Source: Brachybacterium sp. UMB0905 (GTDB lineage Bacteria; Actinomycetota; Actinomycetes; Actinomycetales; Dermabacteraceae). From it: a DNA stretch of 64,000 nt. Shown here piece by piece: positions 26,543 to 34,985 of the stretch. The position numbers were made by a program, and so were the translations under genes. The DNA is taken from NCBI RefSeq assembly GCF_002871795.1, contig NZ_PNHL01000004.1, forward strand, positions 1-64,000, in the 5' to 3' direction. Position 1 is the first letter of the stretch. Every line of letters begins with the position of its first letter. Under the pieces are notes generated by a model. It was not told where the DNA came from, searched no databases, and worked only from the letters and a program-made list of their open reading frames with translations.

Positions 26543-27458
26543 GAAGCGCGACGACTCCTCCACCAGCCCCGGCGCGATGGAGGACACCCCGCTGATGCGG
26601 GAGCTGACGCGCGATCATGCCCGTCGGCGACAGCTCGAGGGACTGGACTTCGAGGCGCCGCAGCGGACCCGCATCATCACGGTCGCGAACCAGAAGGGCG
26701 GGGTGGGCAAGACTTCATCGGCCGTGAACATCGCGGCGGCGCTCGCGATGGGCGGGCTGCAGGTGCTGGTCATCGACGCAGACCCGCAGGGCAACGCCTC
26801 GACGGCGCTGAGCATCGAGCATCACGCCGAGGTGCCGGGGATGTACGAGGTCCTCGTGGACTCCACCCCGATCGCCGAGATCATGCAGGAGGTCCCGGAC
26901 ATGCCGGGCCTGCTGTGCGCTCCGGCCACGATCAACCTCTCCGGGGCGGAGATCGAGCTGGTCTCCCTCGTGGCGCGGGAGAACCGCCTGAAGAACGCGA
27001 TCACCGAACTGCTTGAGCAGCGCGAGCATGAGGGACTGCCCCGCCTGGACTACGTGATCGTGGACTGCCCGCCGTCCCTTGGCCTGCTGACGGTCAACGC
27101 GCTCGTCGCAGCCCGCGAAGTGCTGATTCCGATCCAGGCGGAGTACTACGCGCTGGAGGGCCTGTCCCTGCTGCTGAACAACATCGAGCTGATCCGTCGG
27201 CACCTGAACCCGGATCTGGTGGTCTCCACCATCATGCTCACCATGTACGACGCCCGCACGCGGCTGGCGGCGCAGGTGGCGCAGGATGTGCGCGACCATT
27301 TCCCCGAGCAGACCCTGGAGACGACGATCCCGCGGTCGGTGCGGATCTCCGAGGCCCCCAGCTACGGGCAGACCGTGCTCACGTACGATCCGAGCTCAAG
27401 CGGTGCCCTCGCCTATCGCGCCGCTGCTCATGAGCTGAACTCCCGTACCGCCCCCTGA
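26535..27458 (+). CDS. parA: Chromosome partitioning ATPase ParA
   Basis: 307 residues if started at GTG 26535, which has GGAAGGGAG at a good distance. The in-frame ATG at 26529 is an alternative but would sit inside that ribosome binding site. Deviant Walker A KGGVGKTSSAVNIA, Walker A' VIDADPQGNAST and Walker B YVIVDCPPSLGLLT are all present. ParA binds DNA non-specifically and moves ParB-parS complexes apart. The start overlaps rsmG by eight bases. Confidence 0.97.
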   Translation: MAEKRDDSSTSPGAMEDTPLMRELTRDHARRRQLEGLDFEAPQRTRIITVANQKGGVGKTSSAVNIAAALAMGGLQVLVIDADPQGNASTALSIEHHAEVPGMYEVLVDSTPIAEIMQEVPDMPGLLCAPATINLSGAEIELVSLVARENRLKNAITELLEQREHEGLPRLDYVIVDCPPSLGLLTVNALVAAREVLIPIQAEYYALEGLSLLLNNIELIRRHLNPDLVVSTIMLTMYDARTRLAAQVAQDVRDHFPEQTLETTIPRSVRISEAPSYGQTVLTYDPSSSGALAYRAAAHELNSRTAP

Positions 27459-27522
27459 ACCCCCTCGGCGATGCCGCGCACCGTCGCGCGGCTGCCGCTC
27501 ACCCCGTCGGAAGGACATCGGC

Positions 27523-29316
27523 ATGACGCAGAAGCGCGGACTCGGACGCGGCTTGGGCGCCCTCATCCCGGGTGCGGGCTCTCCCGCCCCGGCTCCGGAG
27601 CCGGAGCTGCGCACGCGCACGCGCCCGGCCGGGGAGAACTCCAGCTCCTCGCGCCCGGTGGACATGTTCTTCTCCGGTGAACAGGTCGAACGCTCCGAGG
27701 AGCGAGCTCAGCGGCGCTCCAGCAGCCGAGACCTCGCCAATGACATGGCGAGGGCCGCCGCCGAGCGACGAGGGCGGGGCACCGCGAAGACCACCGCGAA
27801 GGGGCGCCGCAGCAGCGGGGACACGGAGACGGCCGACGGGGCCGAGGACACGGCGAAGGCCAGCACCCGGGCGCCGCGCACGAGTGGCGGGACAAAGCGC
27901 ACGACGACCACGAGCGCGGGGACGGGCACGGCTGCGAAGAGCGCGGCAGCGAAGAGCACATCGGCAAAGAGCACGGGCAAGAGTGCGGCATCGAAGAGCG
28001 CCGGGACGAAGCGCTCCGGCACAACGACCTCAGCGGCGAAGACCTCGGCCGGGGGGACGACCGACGACGCTCCCTCGACCAGCACGAAGACTGCTGCGAA
28101 GAAGACGGCCCCGCAGAAGCCTGCCGCGAGGAAGACCACCGCGAGGAAGACCACCGCGAAGAAGCCCGCGGCGAAGAGCTCCCCGGGCAACTCCTCGACC
28201 CGGAAGCCCTCGAGCGCCAAGACGAGTGACGCGACCGCTGACCAGCAGGTAAATGAGCCGATGCCCGAGAGCATCGAGACTGTCGATCAGGCGCCGGAGA
28301 CGGATCTCGCGGAGACCATCGGCGCAGCCCAGAGCCCCACTGACCCGGCGGTGACGGATGAGGGCACCGCGACCGCGGGCGCGTCAAGCGCTGTCACCGC
28401 AGAGCAGACCGATGAGGTACCCAGCGAGGCCCCGGCAGTCGACGAGCCGCGGGAACTGGTCAGCGTGCCGGGTGCGGAGTTCGCCGAGATCCCGATCCAC
28501 GAGATCCGCGAGAACCCCCGTAACCCTCGCACCCTCTTCGATGAGGACGAGCTGGATGAGCTCGCCTACTCGCTGCGCGAAGTCGGTGTGCTGCAGCCTG
28601 TCGTGGTGCGGCCCATCCCCGTCACCGCGGATGGTGAATCCTTCGAGCTGGTGATGGGTGAGCGCCGCTGGCGGGCCGCCCGCCGGGCCGGTCTGCCCGC
28701 GATCCCCGCGATCATCCGCGAGACCAGCGATGATGACCTGCTGCGCGATGCGCTGCTGGAGAACCTGCACCGCAGCCAGCTGAACCCGCTGGAGGAAGCG
28801 AACGCCTACCAGCAGCTCCTGGATGACTTCGGCTGCACCCAGGACGAGCTCGGTGAACGCATCGGCCGTTCCCGTCCCCAGATCACCAACACGCTTCGCC
28901 TGCTGCGCCTGCCTGCACTGGTGCAGCGCCGGCTAGCCAGCGGAGCGATCAGCGCCGGGCACGCCCGTGCCCTGCTCTCGCTCGACAGCCCCGCGCTCAT
29001 GGAAGAGCTCGCCCAGCGGATCGTCAGCGAGGGCCTGTCCGTGCGGGCCGTGGAACGCCTCGTGGCCCGCGGCGGCCGCGACACCACCTCCCGTCCCGTG
29101 CGACGCAGCACCTATGACCCGCACGTTGTGGACCTGACGAGCCGGCTGTCCAACCGCCTCGAGACCCCGGTGCGGATCGATGTGGGCAAGCGCAAGGGCC
29201 GGATCACCCTCGAGTTCACGAACCTCGACGACCTCGATCGCCTGGTGGAGAGCATGGGACTGGATATCCCGCTCCCCCAGGGGAGTGCTGACGACGACGA
29301 CGCCGCACAGGAGTGA
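27523..29316 (+). CDS. parB: Chromosome partitioning protein ParB with long H1-like linker
   Basis: 597 residues, against about 330-400 in most actinobacteria. Residues 1-16 (MTQKRGLGRGLGALIP) are the ParA-activating peptide. Residues about 80-240 are low complexity, rich in Lys, Ala, Thr and Ser, with histone H1-like blocks at 187-223 (KKTAPQKPAARKTTARKTTA). Residues 245-320 are acidic. The CTP-binding ParB domain starts near 322 (EIPIHEIRENPRNPR), with GERRWRA at 379-385. The helix-turn-helix is at about 438-470 (GERIGRSRPQITNTLRLLRL) and the dimerisation domain closes the protein. The core is intact, so it should bind CTP and parS. The extra linker accounts for the added length. Confidence 0.96.
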   Translation: MTQKRGLGRGLGALIPGAGSPAPAPEPELRTRTRPAGENSSSSRPVDMFFSGEQVERSEERAQRRSSSRDLANDMARAAAERRGRGTAKTTAKGRRSSGDTETADGAEDTAKASTRAPRTSGGTKRTTTTSAGTGTAAKSAAAKSTSAKSTGKSAASKSAGTKRSGTTTSAAKTSAGGTTDDAPSTSTKTAAKKTAPQKPAARKTTARKTTAKKPAAKSSPGNSSTRKPSSAKTSDATADQQVNEPMPESIETVDQAPETDLAETIGAAQSPTDPAVTDEGTATAGASSAVTAEQTDEVPSEAPAVDEPRELVSVPGAEFAEIPIHEIRENPRNPRTLFDEDELDELAYSLREVGVLQPVVVRPIPVTADGESFELVMGERRWRAARRAGLPAIPAIIRETSDDDLLRDALLENLHRSQLNPLEEANAYQQLLDDFGCTQDELGERIGRSRPQITNTLRLLRLPALVQRRLASGAISAGHARALLSLDSPALMEELAQRIVSEGLSVRAVERLVARGGRDTTSRPVRRSTYDPHVVDLTSRLSNRLETPVRIDVGKRKGRITLEFTNLDDLDRLVESMGLDIPLPQGSADDDDAAQE

Positions 29317-29324
29317 GACGCGTC

Positions 29325-29342
29325 CACGGGTGAGGACCCGTG
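29325..29342 (+). terminator. Hairpin after parB
   Basis: A 7-bp perfect stem CACGGGT/ACCCGTG with GAGG loop begins nine bases after the parB stop. A further self-complementary stretch (TGACGTCA and ACACG/CGTGT arms) follows up to about 29380. There is no T run. Confidence 0.45.
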
Positions 29343-29460
29343 ACGTCATGACGTGACACGCGGTGTCGGTACGCCGTGTGGCACTGCAGGGGCTGCGGAG
29401 TGTTGGTGAACTGAGCCCGGTGATCCGAGGATCATCGGCGGTGGAAACCCATCAGGTGAT

Positions 29461-29486
29461 CTGACATTATCGTCAAAATATGTCAG
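29461..29486. repeat. Inverted repeat around an AT-rich core
   Basis: CTGACAT (29461-29467) and ATGTCAG (29480-29486) flank twelve mostly A/T bases, TATCGTCAAAAT. In a genome near 70% GC this is a striking AT island. It lies between parB and the first DnaA boxes of the gene-free region. It could be a protein-binding palindrome or a local unwinding point. I cannot decide between these from sequence. Confidence 0.5.
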
Positions 29487-29570
29487 GTAAATGTGTAGGC
29501 CCGGACCCCGTCGCGGCGGTGGTTCTCGTCTGACGCTGCTGTCTGCCTGCAGCTATACCCCGTGATGTGC

Positions 29571-29602
29571 TTATCCACTGATGTGCACAACACTGTGGAT
29601 AA
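29571..29602. promoter_or_regulatory. Pair of DnaA boxes at the parB side of the parS region
   Basis: TTATCCACT (29571-29579) and TGTGGATAA (29594-29602) face each other with fourteen bases between. The second is an exact consensus DnaA box and the first differs at one end position. They mark the left border of the parS-variant array. Confidence 0.6.
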
Positions 29603-29854
29603 ATCGATGCAGGCTACGGCGCCGACTCAGCTCTCGGATCCCGAAGTGGACCTGGATGAGGGTGGAGTCCTCCTCCGCTGGCCGCCGGTGAGCCTCTCGG
29701 ACCTCGTGTGGGTCTGCTGTCAGATAGTTCTCTGCCGCGTGACAAAATGCCCGTGCGGGTGCGTGGGTGAGACCGCTGAATGCACGCGGCTCTGTCTACC
29801 TCGTGGGGTCGTGATCTGTACGAGGCGGTGTGTAGGGGGAAGGTTCGAGCAACA

Positions 29855-32364
29855 GTTTCCCGTGAAACTCCGGCCGCTAGATGCGACGTAGAGCGGTGCA
29901 TAAGGGGCTGAGCTGCAGGGAGCCCGTGCCCACTGTTTCCCGTGAAACCTAGAAGATCGCCAGCGGCCGCGCCTCAAGGCGCACCCCGATCACAGTTGTC
30001 GGGCGTTTTCGTATGCGGAGCCATCACCATGTTTCGCGTGAAACGATGCGTTGAAAACGAACGACCATGGAGGATGGGGCCTCCCTCATAGCGACAATCC
30101 GCGCTCTCGCCTGGAGCTCCAGGCTGACTGAGTACGCGAAATGTTTCCCGTGAAACGCGGGAGTCGGAGGGCGTGCGCTCGTGGGCGAATGCTCTGCCGG
30201 GAAGGGGTTCATGGGCTGCCGGTGCGCGGCTTTGGCTATTCATGTTGGCGTTGACGATGGGTGATGACGCCACGTGGACATGTTCCACGGGAAACGTGCA
30301 CCGTTCGGCATGCTGTACGCACTCCCCGGGGACCGCGGCGAACTGTTCAGCATGACGATCCTCGGTCGCAAGTTGGAGCCGCTGAGCCCCGGTGCGTCAT
30401 CTGCTCCTCCTGCGAAGCGAACCCAGGAGCAGCTCATGTTCCTGGTCCGTCTATCTGGCGTCACACGATCTCCATTTCACGCACCCTGTGAATTATCGAC
30501 TCGCATGTACGCCCCATCCCCCGTGATGGCGGTGATGTATCGGTGCGTCAGCCGAAGAGCCCCTGCCCTATGTCGAGCGCATCTCGCGGATCCAACAGTT
30601 CACGCGTGTCACCCGTCCGATAGGTTTCACGGGAAACTCAGCGATTGGGCGGCTCGACGATCACTCCACGGACTGCATGCATGAGAGTGGTGCATCAGCA
30701 GCCCAGGCGTCGTCTGCACGTCGCCATTGTGTGAGGAAGCAGTCCCGGCCCGAGCCTCAAGTCTCCGCAGTCAATACGGTCTCGGTCGGGATGGGTTTCC
30801 ACAGTGTTTCCCGTGAAACCCAGCAGCGGGAACAGTCGGCGACGCGGTACTGATGCGAGGGGCCATGAGGGTTCACACTGCGTGTCGGGTTCCCGCGCAA
30901 GAGGTCTGCGAGCGGGTTTGTCAGCGCTGTTTCATGTGAAACTGCGCCCCGAGGCCCTCGAGAGGATGATCCCCGCTCATCCCGTAGTGGCACGGACAGG
31001 AGTGCGCCGCAGCACAGACTCAACGGCGATCTGATATGGAGTGGATGGTGCTCTTGATTGGTACGAAGCCTCCACAGCACGGAGTTTCACGGGAAACATG
31101 CCGTGCAACGTGGCGTAACGGGTGGTCACGCCTCACTCGCGCGCTCAGTGGGGTCTGAGGAAGCGTGGGCATGGGTAGACACCCTTCAGGGACACGCGAC
31201 GGGCACCCCGTGATCTGCGTGCCTGAGAGGTTGATCTACGAGAATGCCTACTGGGGTTCATCGATGTCAGCTGCTATGAGACTGTTGACATTTCCCGTGA
31301 AACGCTGTGCTGTCTAGCGAAGGACGGCTGCGCAAGCCCAGGGCGTGGGGCGGACTGGTATGTGCCCCTGACCCTCCTTGCGCTCTGAGGAGCTGAGTGG
31401 AAGCAGTCGGTCCAATGGTTCACATGAAACCCACTGTGGAGTATGTCGGCTCGGCCCTCTCTCAGGTCCCTAGAGTCGCGGAAGACGATGGCACTGCCGC
31501 TGATAAGGCGCGCGACGCCGCATACTGTGCTGCATGGCATGGTTTCGCGTGAAACCAGAAGAACCGCAAGGAGCCAGAGGGAATGTCGGCCCCTGGGCGT
31601 CACCCTTGGAACCGGCCTGCAGGTAGGCTCGCGCGGTGTTCATGCCTGACTGTCACCGGTCTCCGTGATGACTAAGAGCACCTGAAAGAGGGCAGGGGCG
31701 ATGGGAGCCCCCGAGGAGAAAAGCCCGCAGCATTCATTGATACAGAAATTGTTGGACCGTCAGGAAGATGTCTAGCCTCGGGTTTCACGGGGAACCGACT
31801 TCCTTTTCACTCCCCAGACATGGGTCCTCTATGGACCACCGGCGGGTTGAGAGAGTCGGATCTCGAGCGCCGAGCCCTCTGCGGACAGCCCCGCTCGATA
31901 GTCCATAGCATCAGAGCAGGCGCCGGGCGAGTACGGTGTCGCCCTCGGTGCACCTACCGATCCGGTGTCTCAGGCTCAAGGGTGCCGACAATTCGCCTCT
32001 ATGCCACGATGACCTGCACTGATGATCGGTGTGAACGGGAGATGGACTGCGGGTGTACAACGAAACCCTGCGCCAGGCAGGTTTCCTGTGGAACGTGGTG
32101 AGACCGCAACAGGGTCGCGTTTCGTGTGAAACTTGTCCTCCCCCGGAGAGGGGAGATCGCGGTGCAGCTCTGGCTCCCGGCACCCGGCGTGTGTGCGGTG
32201 ACAGATGCTCACTCGGCGCATGCAACGATCGATACACCTGAGCGGCTGGCCGGCCGGACGTCTGGTGGTTCAGAGTTCTCGGACTCTCGGGAGCTGTCAT
32301 GCACACTGTGTGCGCAGCAGTGTGGATAAGTGGCTCTCGTGTGCCCGTACTGTCCACGTGAAAC
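29855..32364. repeat. parS-variant array (about sixteen ParB-site-like 14-mers)
   Basis: Compared with the consensus GTTTCACGTGAAAC. One mismatch: 29855, 29935, 30143 and 30806 (all GTTTCCCGTGAAAC), 30624 and 31084 (its reverse complement, GTTTCACGGGAAAC), 30031 and 31542 (GTTTCGCGTGAAAC), and 30929 (GTTTCATGTGAAAC). Two mismatches: 30282, 31290, 31417, 31782 and 32119. Three mismatches: 32081 and 32351. Each position is the first base of the 14-mer. None is the perfect palindrome. The host region (29317-32826, 3.5 kb) has no believable gene, lies directly after parB and is lower in GC than its surroundings. ParB loading and spreading here is inferred from the sites. Confidence 0.85.
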
Positions 32365-32563
32365 TGTGTATGAGCGAAGGACTTCCGCGTCACCAGATCG
32401 GCAGCACAATATCCACACCTGTTCATCAGCACTGGTCAGGGCATTTGTGCGAGAGGTTCTCAGGACAAAACATCTCGAGAGCTGTCCACACCCGATTGTG
32501 GATAGCTGTGTGGACAGGCCCTCCCATCACTGTGGATAACAGTGTGGAAGACGCTGTGGATGG
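32321..32563. promoter_or_regulatory. DnaA-box cluster at the trx side of the parS region
   Basis: TGTGGATAA at 32321-32329 and 32531-32539 (exact), CTGTCCACA at 32482-32490, TGTGGACAG at 32509-32517, TGTGGATAG at 32497-32505, ATATCCACA at 32409-32417, and the weaker TGTGGATGG at 32555-32563. Seven boxes or near-boxes in 243 bases is denser than in the dnaN-dnaA region. Possible roles are DnaA titration or part of the origin; both are inference. Confidence 0.65.
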
Positions 32564-32714
32564 AGCATCGCAGCACGTCGCAGGGATACGCGGTGTGGAT
32601 TTGACAGCAGCCTCGTGCCCGGTCTGGCCGGGGCCCACAAAATCGCACCGCAGTGCTCAGGGCTGCGGTGCTAGGAGGGTGGCCTTACCCGGGCACGTAC
32701 CGTGACGCGCCGTC

Positions 32715-32783
32715 GGCGCGGCACCGCGTCCGCCCCCCGCGCGATACCGCGTCCGCCCTCCGCGCGATACCGCGTGCGCCCAT
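32715..32783. repeat. Three 23-bp tandem repeats
   Basis: Units at 32715-32737, 32738-32760 and 32761-32783 share the core ACCGCGTCCGCCC with few differences (GATACCGCGT in the last two). They end just before the thioredoxin-like gene and mark the end of the gene-free region. Not part of a coding frame. Confidence 0.7.
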
Positions 32784-32826
32784 GACGGCCCCGGTGCGGA
32801 CATCGGCCCCGGGGCTGTGCTACCTG

Positions 32827-33198
32827 TCATGCTGCGCCCGGACCGAACTCTGCATCCACCGCATGCTTCGGCAGCGCCCCATCCCGTCGGTGGAGGACCT
32901 GCCAGGGTCCCTCCCACACGGCGTCCTCCCCGCTCCCCGTCGTGCCGGAGAGTTCGGGAATCGTCTGCGGACCTTCTCCTGGGGCGCACAGCAGCCACGT
33001 CGGCAGCACATTGACCTGCAGCTGGTCGAGCACGGCGTCATCGGGATCCTCGATGAGTAGAGTGCGTCGGCCCTCTCCCCATCGCCGCGCAAGCTCCCGC
33101 AGCACCGTCGGGGCCGGACGTGACGGGCCCGCCCAGTCGGCGGAGACCAGAACGACGACCCGGTCGTCGGCCTCGGTTTCCGCCACAGACGCACTCAC
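32827..33198 (-). CDS. Thioredoxin-like protein lacking both active-site cysteines
   Basis: 123 residues. [20 protein letters not shown] is the thioredoxin strand and active-site helix, but the usual WCGPC reads WAGPS (A23, S26). The cis-proline region NVLPTWLL is kept, and a thioredoxin-like beta pair follows. Actinobacteria usually carry a normal trxA directly after trxB here, so position suggests descent from trxA. The gene overlaps the trxB stop by four bases. It cannot do dithiol reduction. A chaperone, binding or regulatory role is possible but unproven. Confidence 0.75.
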   Translation of the reverse strand: MSASVAETEADDRVVVLVSADWAGPSRPAPTVLRELARRWGEGRRTLLIEDPDDAVLDQLQVNVLPTWLLCAPGEGPQTIPELSGTTGSGEDAVWEGPWQVLHRRDGALPKHAVDAEFGPGAA

Positions 33199-34262
33199 GC
33201 CTGCGGGGCCGCGGTCCCCTGAGCTTCCGCGGAATCCTCAGCATCCTGGTCCGCGAGCCACCGTTCCGCGTCGAGAGCGGCCTGGCAGCCGGTGCCCGCC
33301 GCGGTGATCGCCTGGCGGTACGTGTGGTCCACGACGTCACCGGCCGCGAACACGCCCGGCACCGAGGTGTAGGTGCCCCGCCCCTGGCACACGATGTATC
33401 CCTCATCGTCGAGCTCGAGCTTTCCATGCACCAGATCCGTGCGCGGCAGATGCCCGATCGCCTCGAAGACCGCGGAGGTGGGATGCTCGCGCTCCTCACC
33501 GGTCACGGTGTCCCGCAGCGTCACCGACTGCACCGACTCCGTGCCGTTGATCCGCGCGATCTCCGTGTTCCACAGGATCTGCAGCTTCGGATCGGCCTCC
33601 GCGCGGCGCGCCATGATCTTCGAAGCCCGCAGCTCATCGCGTCGGTGCACGAGCGTCACGGACTTCCCGAAGCGGGTCAGGAACGTCGCCTCCTCCACGG
33701 CGCTGTCACCGCCGCCCACCACGATGATGTCCTGATCCTTGAAGAAGAACCCGTCGCAGGTCGCGCACCAGCTCACCCCCTTGCCGGAGAGCTCCTCCTC
33801 GCCGTCCACTCCGAGCTTGCGGTACGCCGAGCCGGTGGTGAGGATCAGCGCCCGAGCCCGATGCACCGTGCCATCGGCCAGCGTCACCTGCTTGACTTCT
33901 CCCTCGAGCTCGAGCTCGACGGCATCGTCGTAGATCACCTCCGCACCGAAGCGCTCGGCCTGCTCCTGCATCTGGGTCATGAGCTCCGGGCCCTGAATGC
34001 CGCTCGGGAAACCCGGGAAGTTCTCCACATCGGTGGTGGTCATGAGCGCCCCACCCGCATCCAGAGCCCCGGCGATCACCAGCGGCTTCATCTCCGCCCG
34101 GGCTGTGTAGATGGCGGCGGTGTACCCGGCCGGACCGGAGCCGACGATGATCACCTCATGGATGGGGCCTGCCTGCTCCCCGGCGGCGACCGGCGCGGTC
34201 TGCGGCTCGGCGGGAGTCGCCGAGGTGCCGAGGATGTTCAGGGCCTGGATGGGCTGGGTCAT
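33195..34262 (-). CDS. trxB: Thioredoxin reductase
   Basis: 355 residues. An extra 35-residue N-terminal tail precedes the FAD motif [20 protein letters not shown]. The redox-active pair is WCATCDG (C166, C169). The NADPH motif is [20 protein letters not shown], and the C-terminal FAD motif is [17 protein letters not shown]. All catalytic parts are intact, in contrast to the cysteine-less partner encoded next. It moves electrons from NADPH to thioredoxin. Its true thioredoxin substrate must be encoded elsewhere. Confidence 0.97.
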   Translation of the reverse strand: MTQPIQALNILGTSATPAEPQTAPVAAGEQAGPIHEVIIVGSGPAGYTAAIYTARAEMKPLVIAGALDAGGALMTTTDVENFPGFPSGIQGPELMTQMQEQAERFGAEVIYDDAVELELEGEVKQVTLADGTVHRARALILTTGSAYRKLGVDGEEELSGKGVSWCATCDGFFFKDQDIIVVGGGDSAVEEATFLTRFGKSVTLVHRRDELRASKIMARRAEADPKLQILWNTEIARINGTESVQSVTLRDTVTGEEREHPTSAVFEAIGHLPRTDLVHGKLELDDEGYIVCQGRGTYTSVPGVFAAGDVVDHTYRQAITAAGTGCQAALDAERWLADQDAEDSAEAQGTAAPQA

Positions 34263-34362
34263 GGAGGGATTGTCCTTCCGGGTCTAAGAACGATGGGTGG
34301 GTTCGGTGGGGGCGTGTGGTCAGACGCAGTAGGTGCTCACGGGATGGAAGGGCCAGAGGCTC

Positions 34363-34422
34363 GGGTGCCGAAGGTTCGGGTGCCAGAGGTACGAATGCCG
34401 AAGGTACGAATGCCACAGGATA
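34363..34422. repeat. Four 15-bp tandem repeats upstream of trxB
   Basis: Units start at 34363, 34378, 34393 and 34408 and follow the pattern CGRRTGCCRNAGGTW. They sit in the 180-base gap between the upstream membrane-protein gene and trxB, about 100-160 bases before the trxB start, so they could affect its promoter. Slippage between units is expected. Confidence 0.7.
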
Positions 34423-34442
34423 CGGGCGGTCAGGGGCTGGGG

Positions 34443-34985
34443 TCAGAGTGAGCCGATCATGACGTCACCGGACCAGATCAGGTCCTCGGTCGCTGGAGCA
34501 TCGGCCCCGAAGGTGGTCTCGCCGCAGCCCGGCAGCACCACGGTGGCGGAGATGATGCCGCCCGCGGCCTGCAGGGTCTCGCGGTCGGTGGGGCCATGCA
34601 CCAGCAGCCAGCTGGGTGTCTCGTCCCCACCCCAGGCGACCTCCTCCATGATCAGGATCGAATCATGCACGCCCAGCCGTTGCAGGCATCCGGGCGCATC
34701 GAACGTGGTCAGCGGCTGGATGGAGCCGGAATCCACCAGCCGCTGCACCTCCGTGCCCAGCGTTGTCTCAGTGACAACGGGCAGGCCAGCCGAATTCTTC
34801 CCCGCGCCGTCCACGGAATCCACCGACGCTGCTTCCGAGCGTCCAGAGCCGGCCGTGGACTCCTGAAGCGCCCCGGCCAGCTGCACTCCCAGCAGCCCGG
34901 AGATCACCAGGGCCGCGAGCACCACGGGCAGTGGCACGCCCAGCAGCGTGCCCGGCCGGTGGCGCGGCGGACGCACCCCGCTCAT
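34443..34985 (-). CDS. Single-pass membrane protein after the MviN-type pseudokinase gene
   Basis: 180 residues. A short basic N-terminus (RPPRHRPGTLLG) is followed by one membrane helix at about residues 17-40, then an outside domain with two cysteines (APGCLQRLG and LPGCGETTF). I do not recognise a family. In mycobacteria the sigM gene and its anti-sigma gene lie between mviN and trxB. This gene has the place of the anti-sigma factor, but no sigma factor gene is present and no anti-sigma zinc motif is visible. It overlaps the preceding gene by four bases. Confidence 0.6.
   Translation of the reverse strand: MSGVRPPRHRPGTLLGVPLPVVLAALVISGLLGVQLAGALQESTAGSGRSEAASVDSVDGAGKNSAGLPVVTETTLGTEVQRLVDSGSIQPLTTFDAPGCLQRLGVHDSILIMEEVAWGGDETPSWLLVHGPTDRETLQAAGGIISATVVLPGCGETTFGADAPATEDLIWSGDVMIGSL

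Noticed and set aside
29855..32364. CRISPR array
   Set aside because: The repeats are only 14 bases, occur in both orientations and have irregular spacing; they fit parS and no cas gene is near.
29562..32705. Several 60-170 codon open frames in the region after parB
   Set aside because: They are short, overlap each other on both strands, run through parS-like sites and DnaA boxes, and lack ribosome binding sites and the high third-position GC of real genes here.
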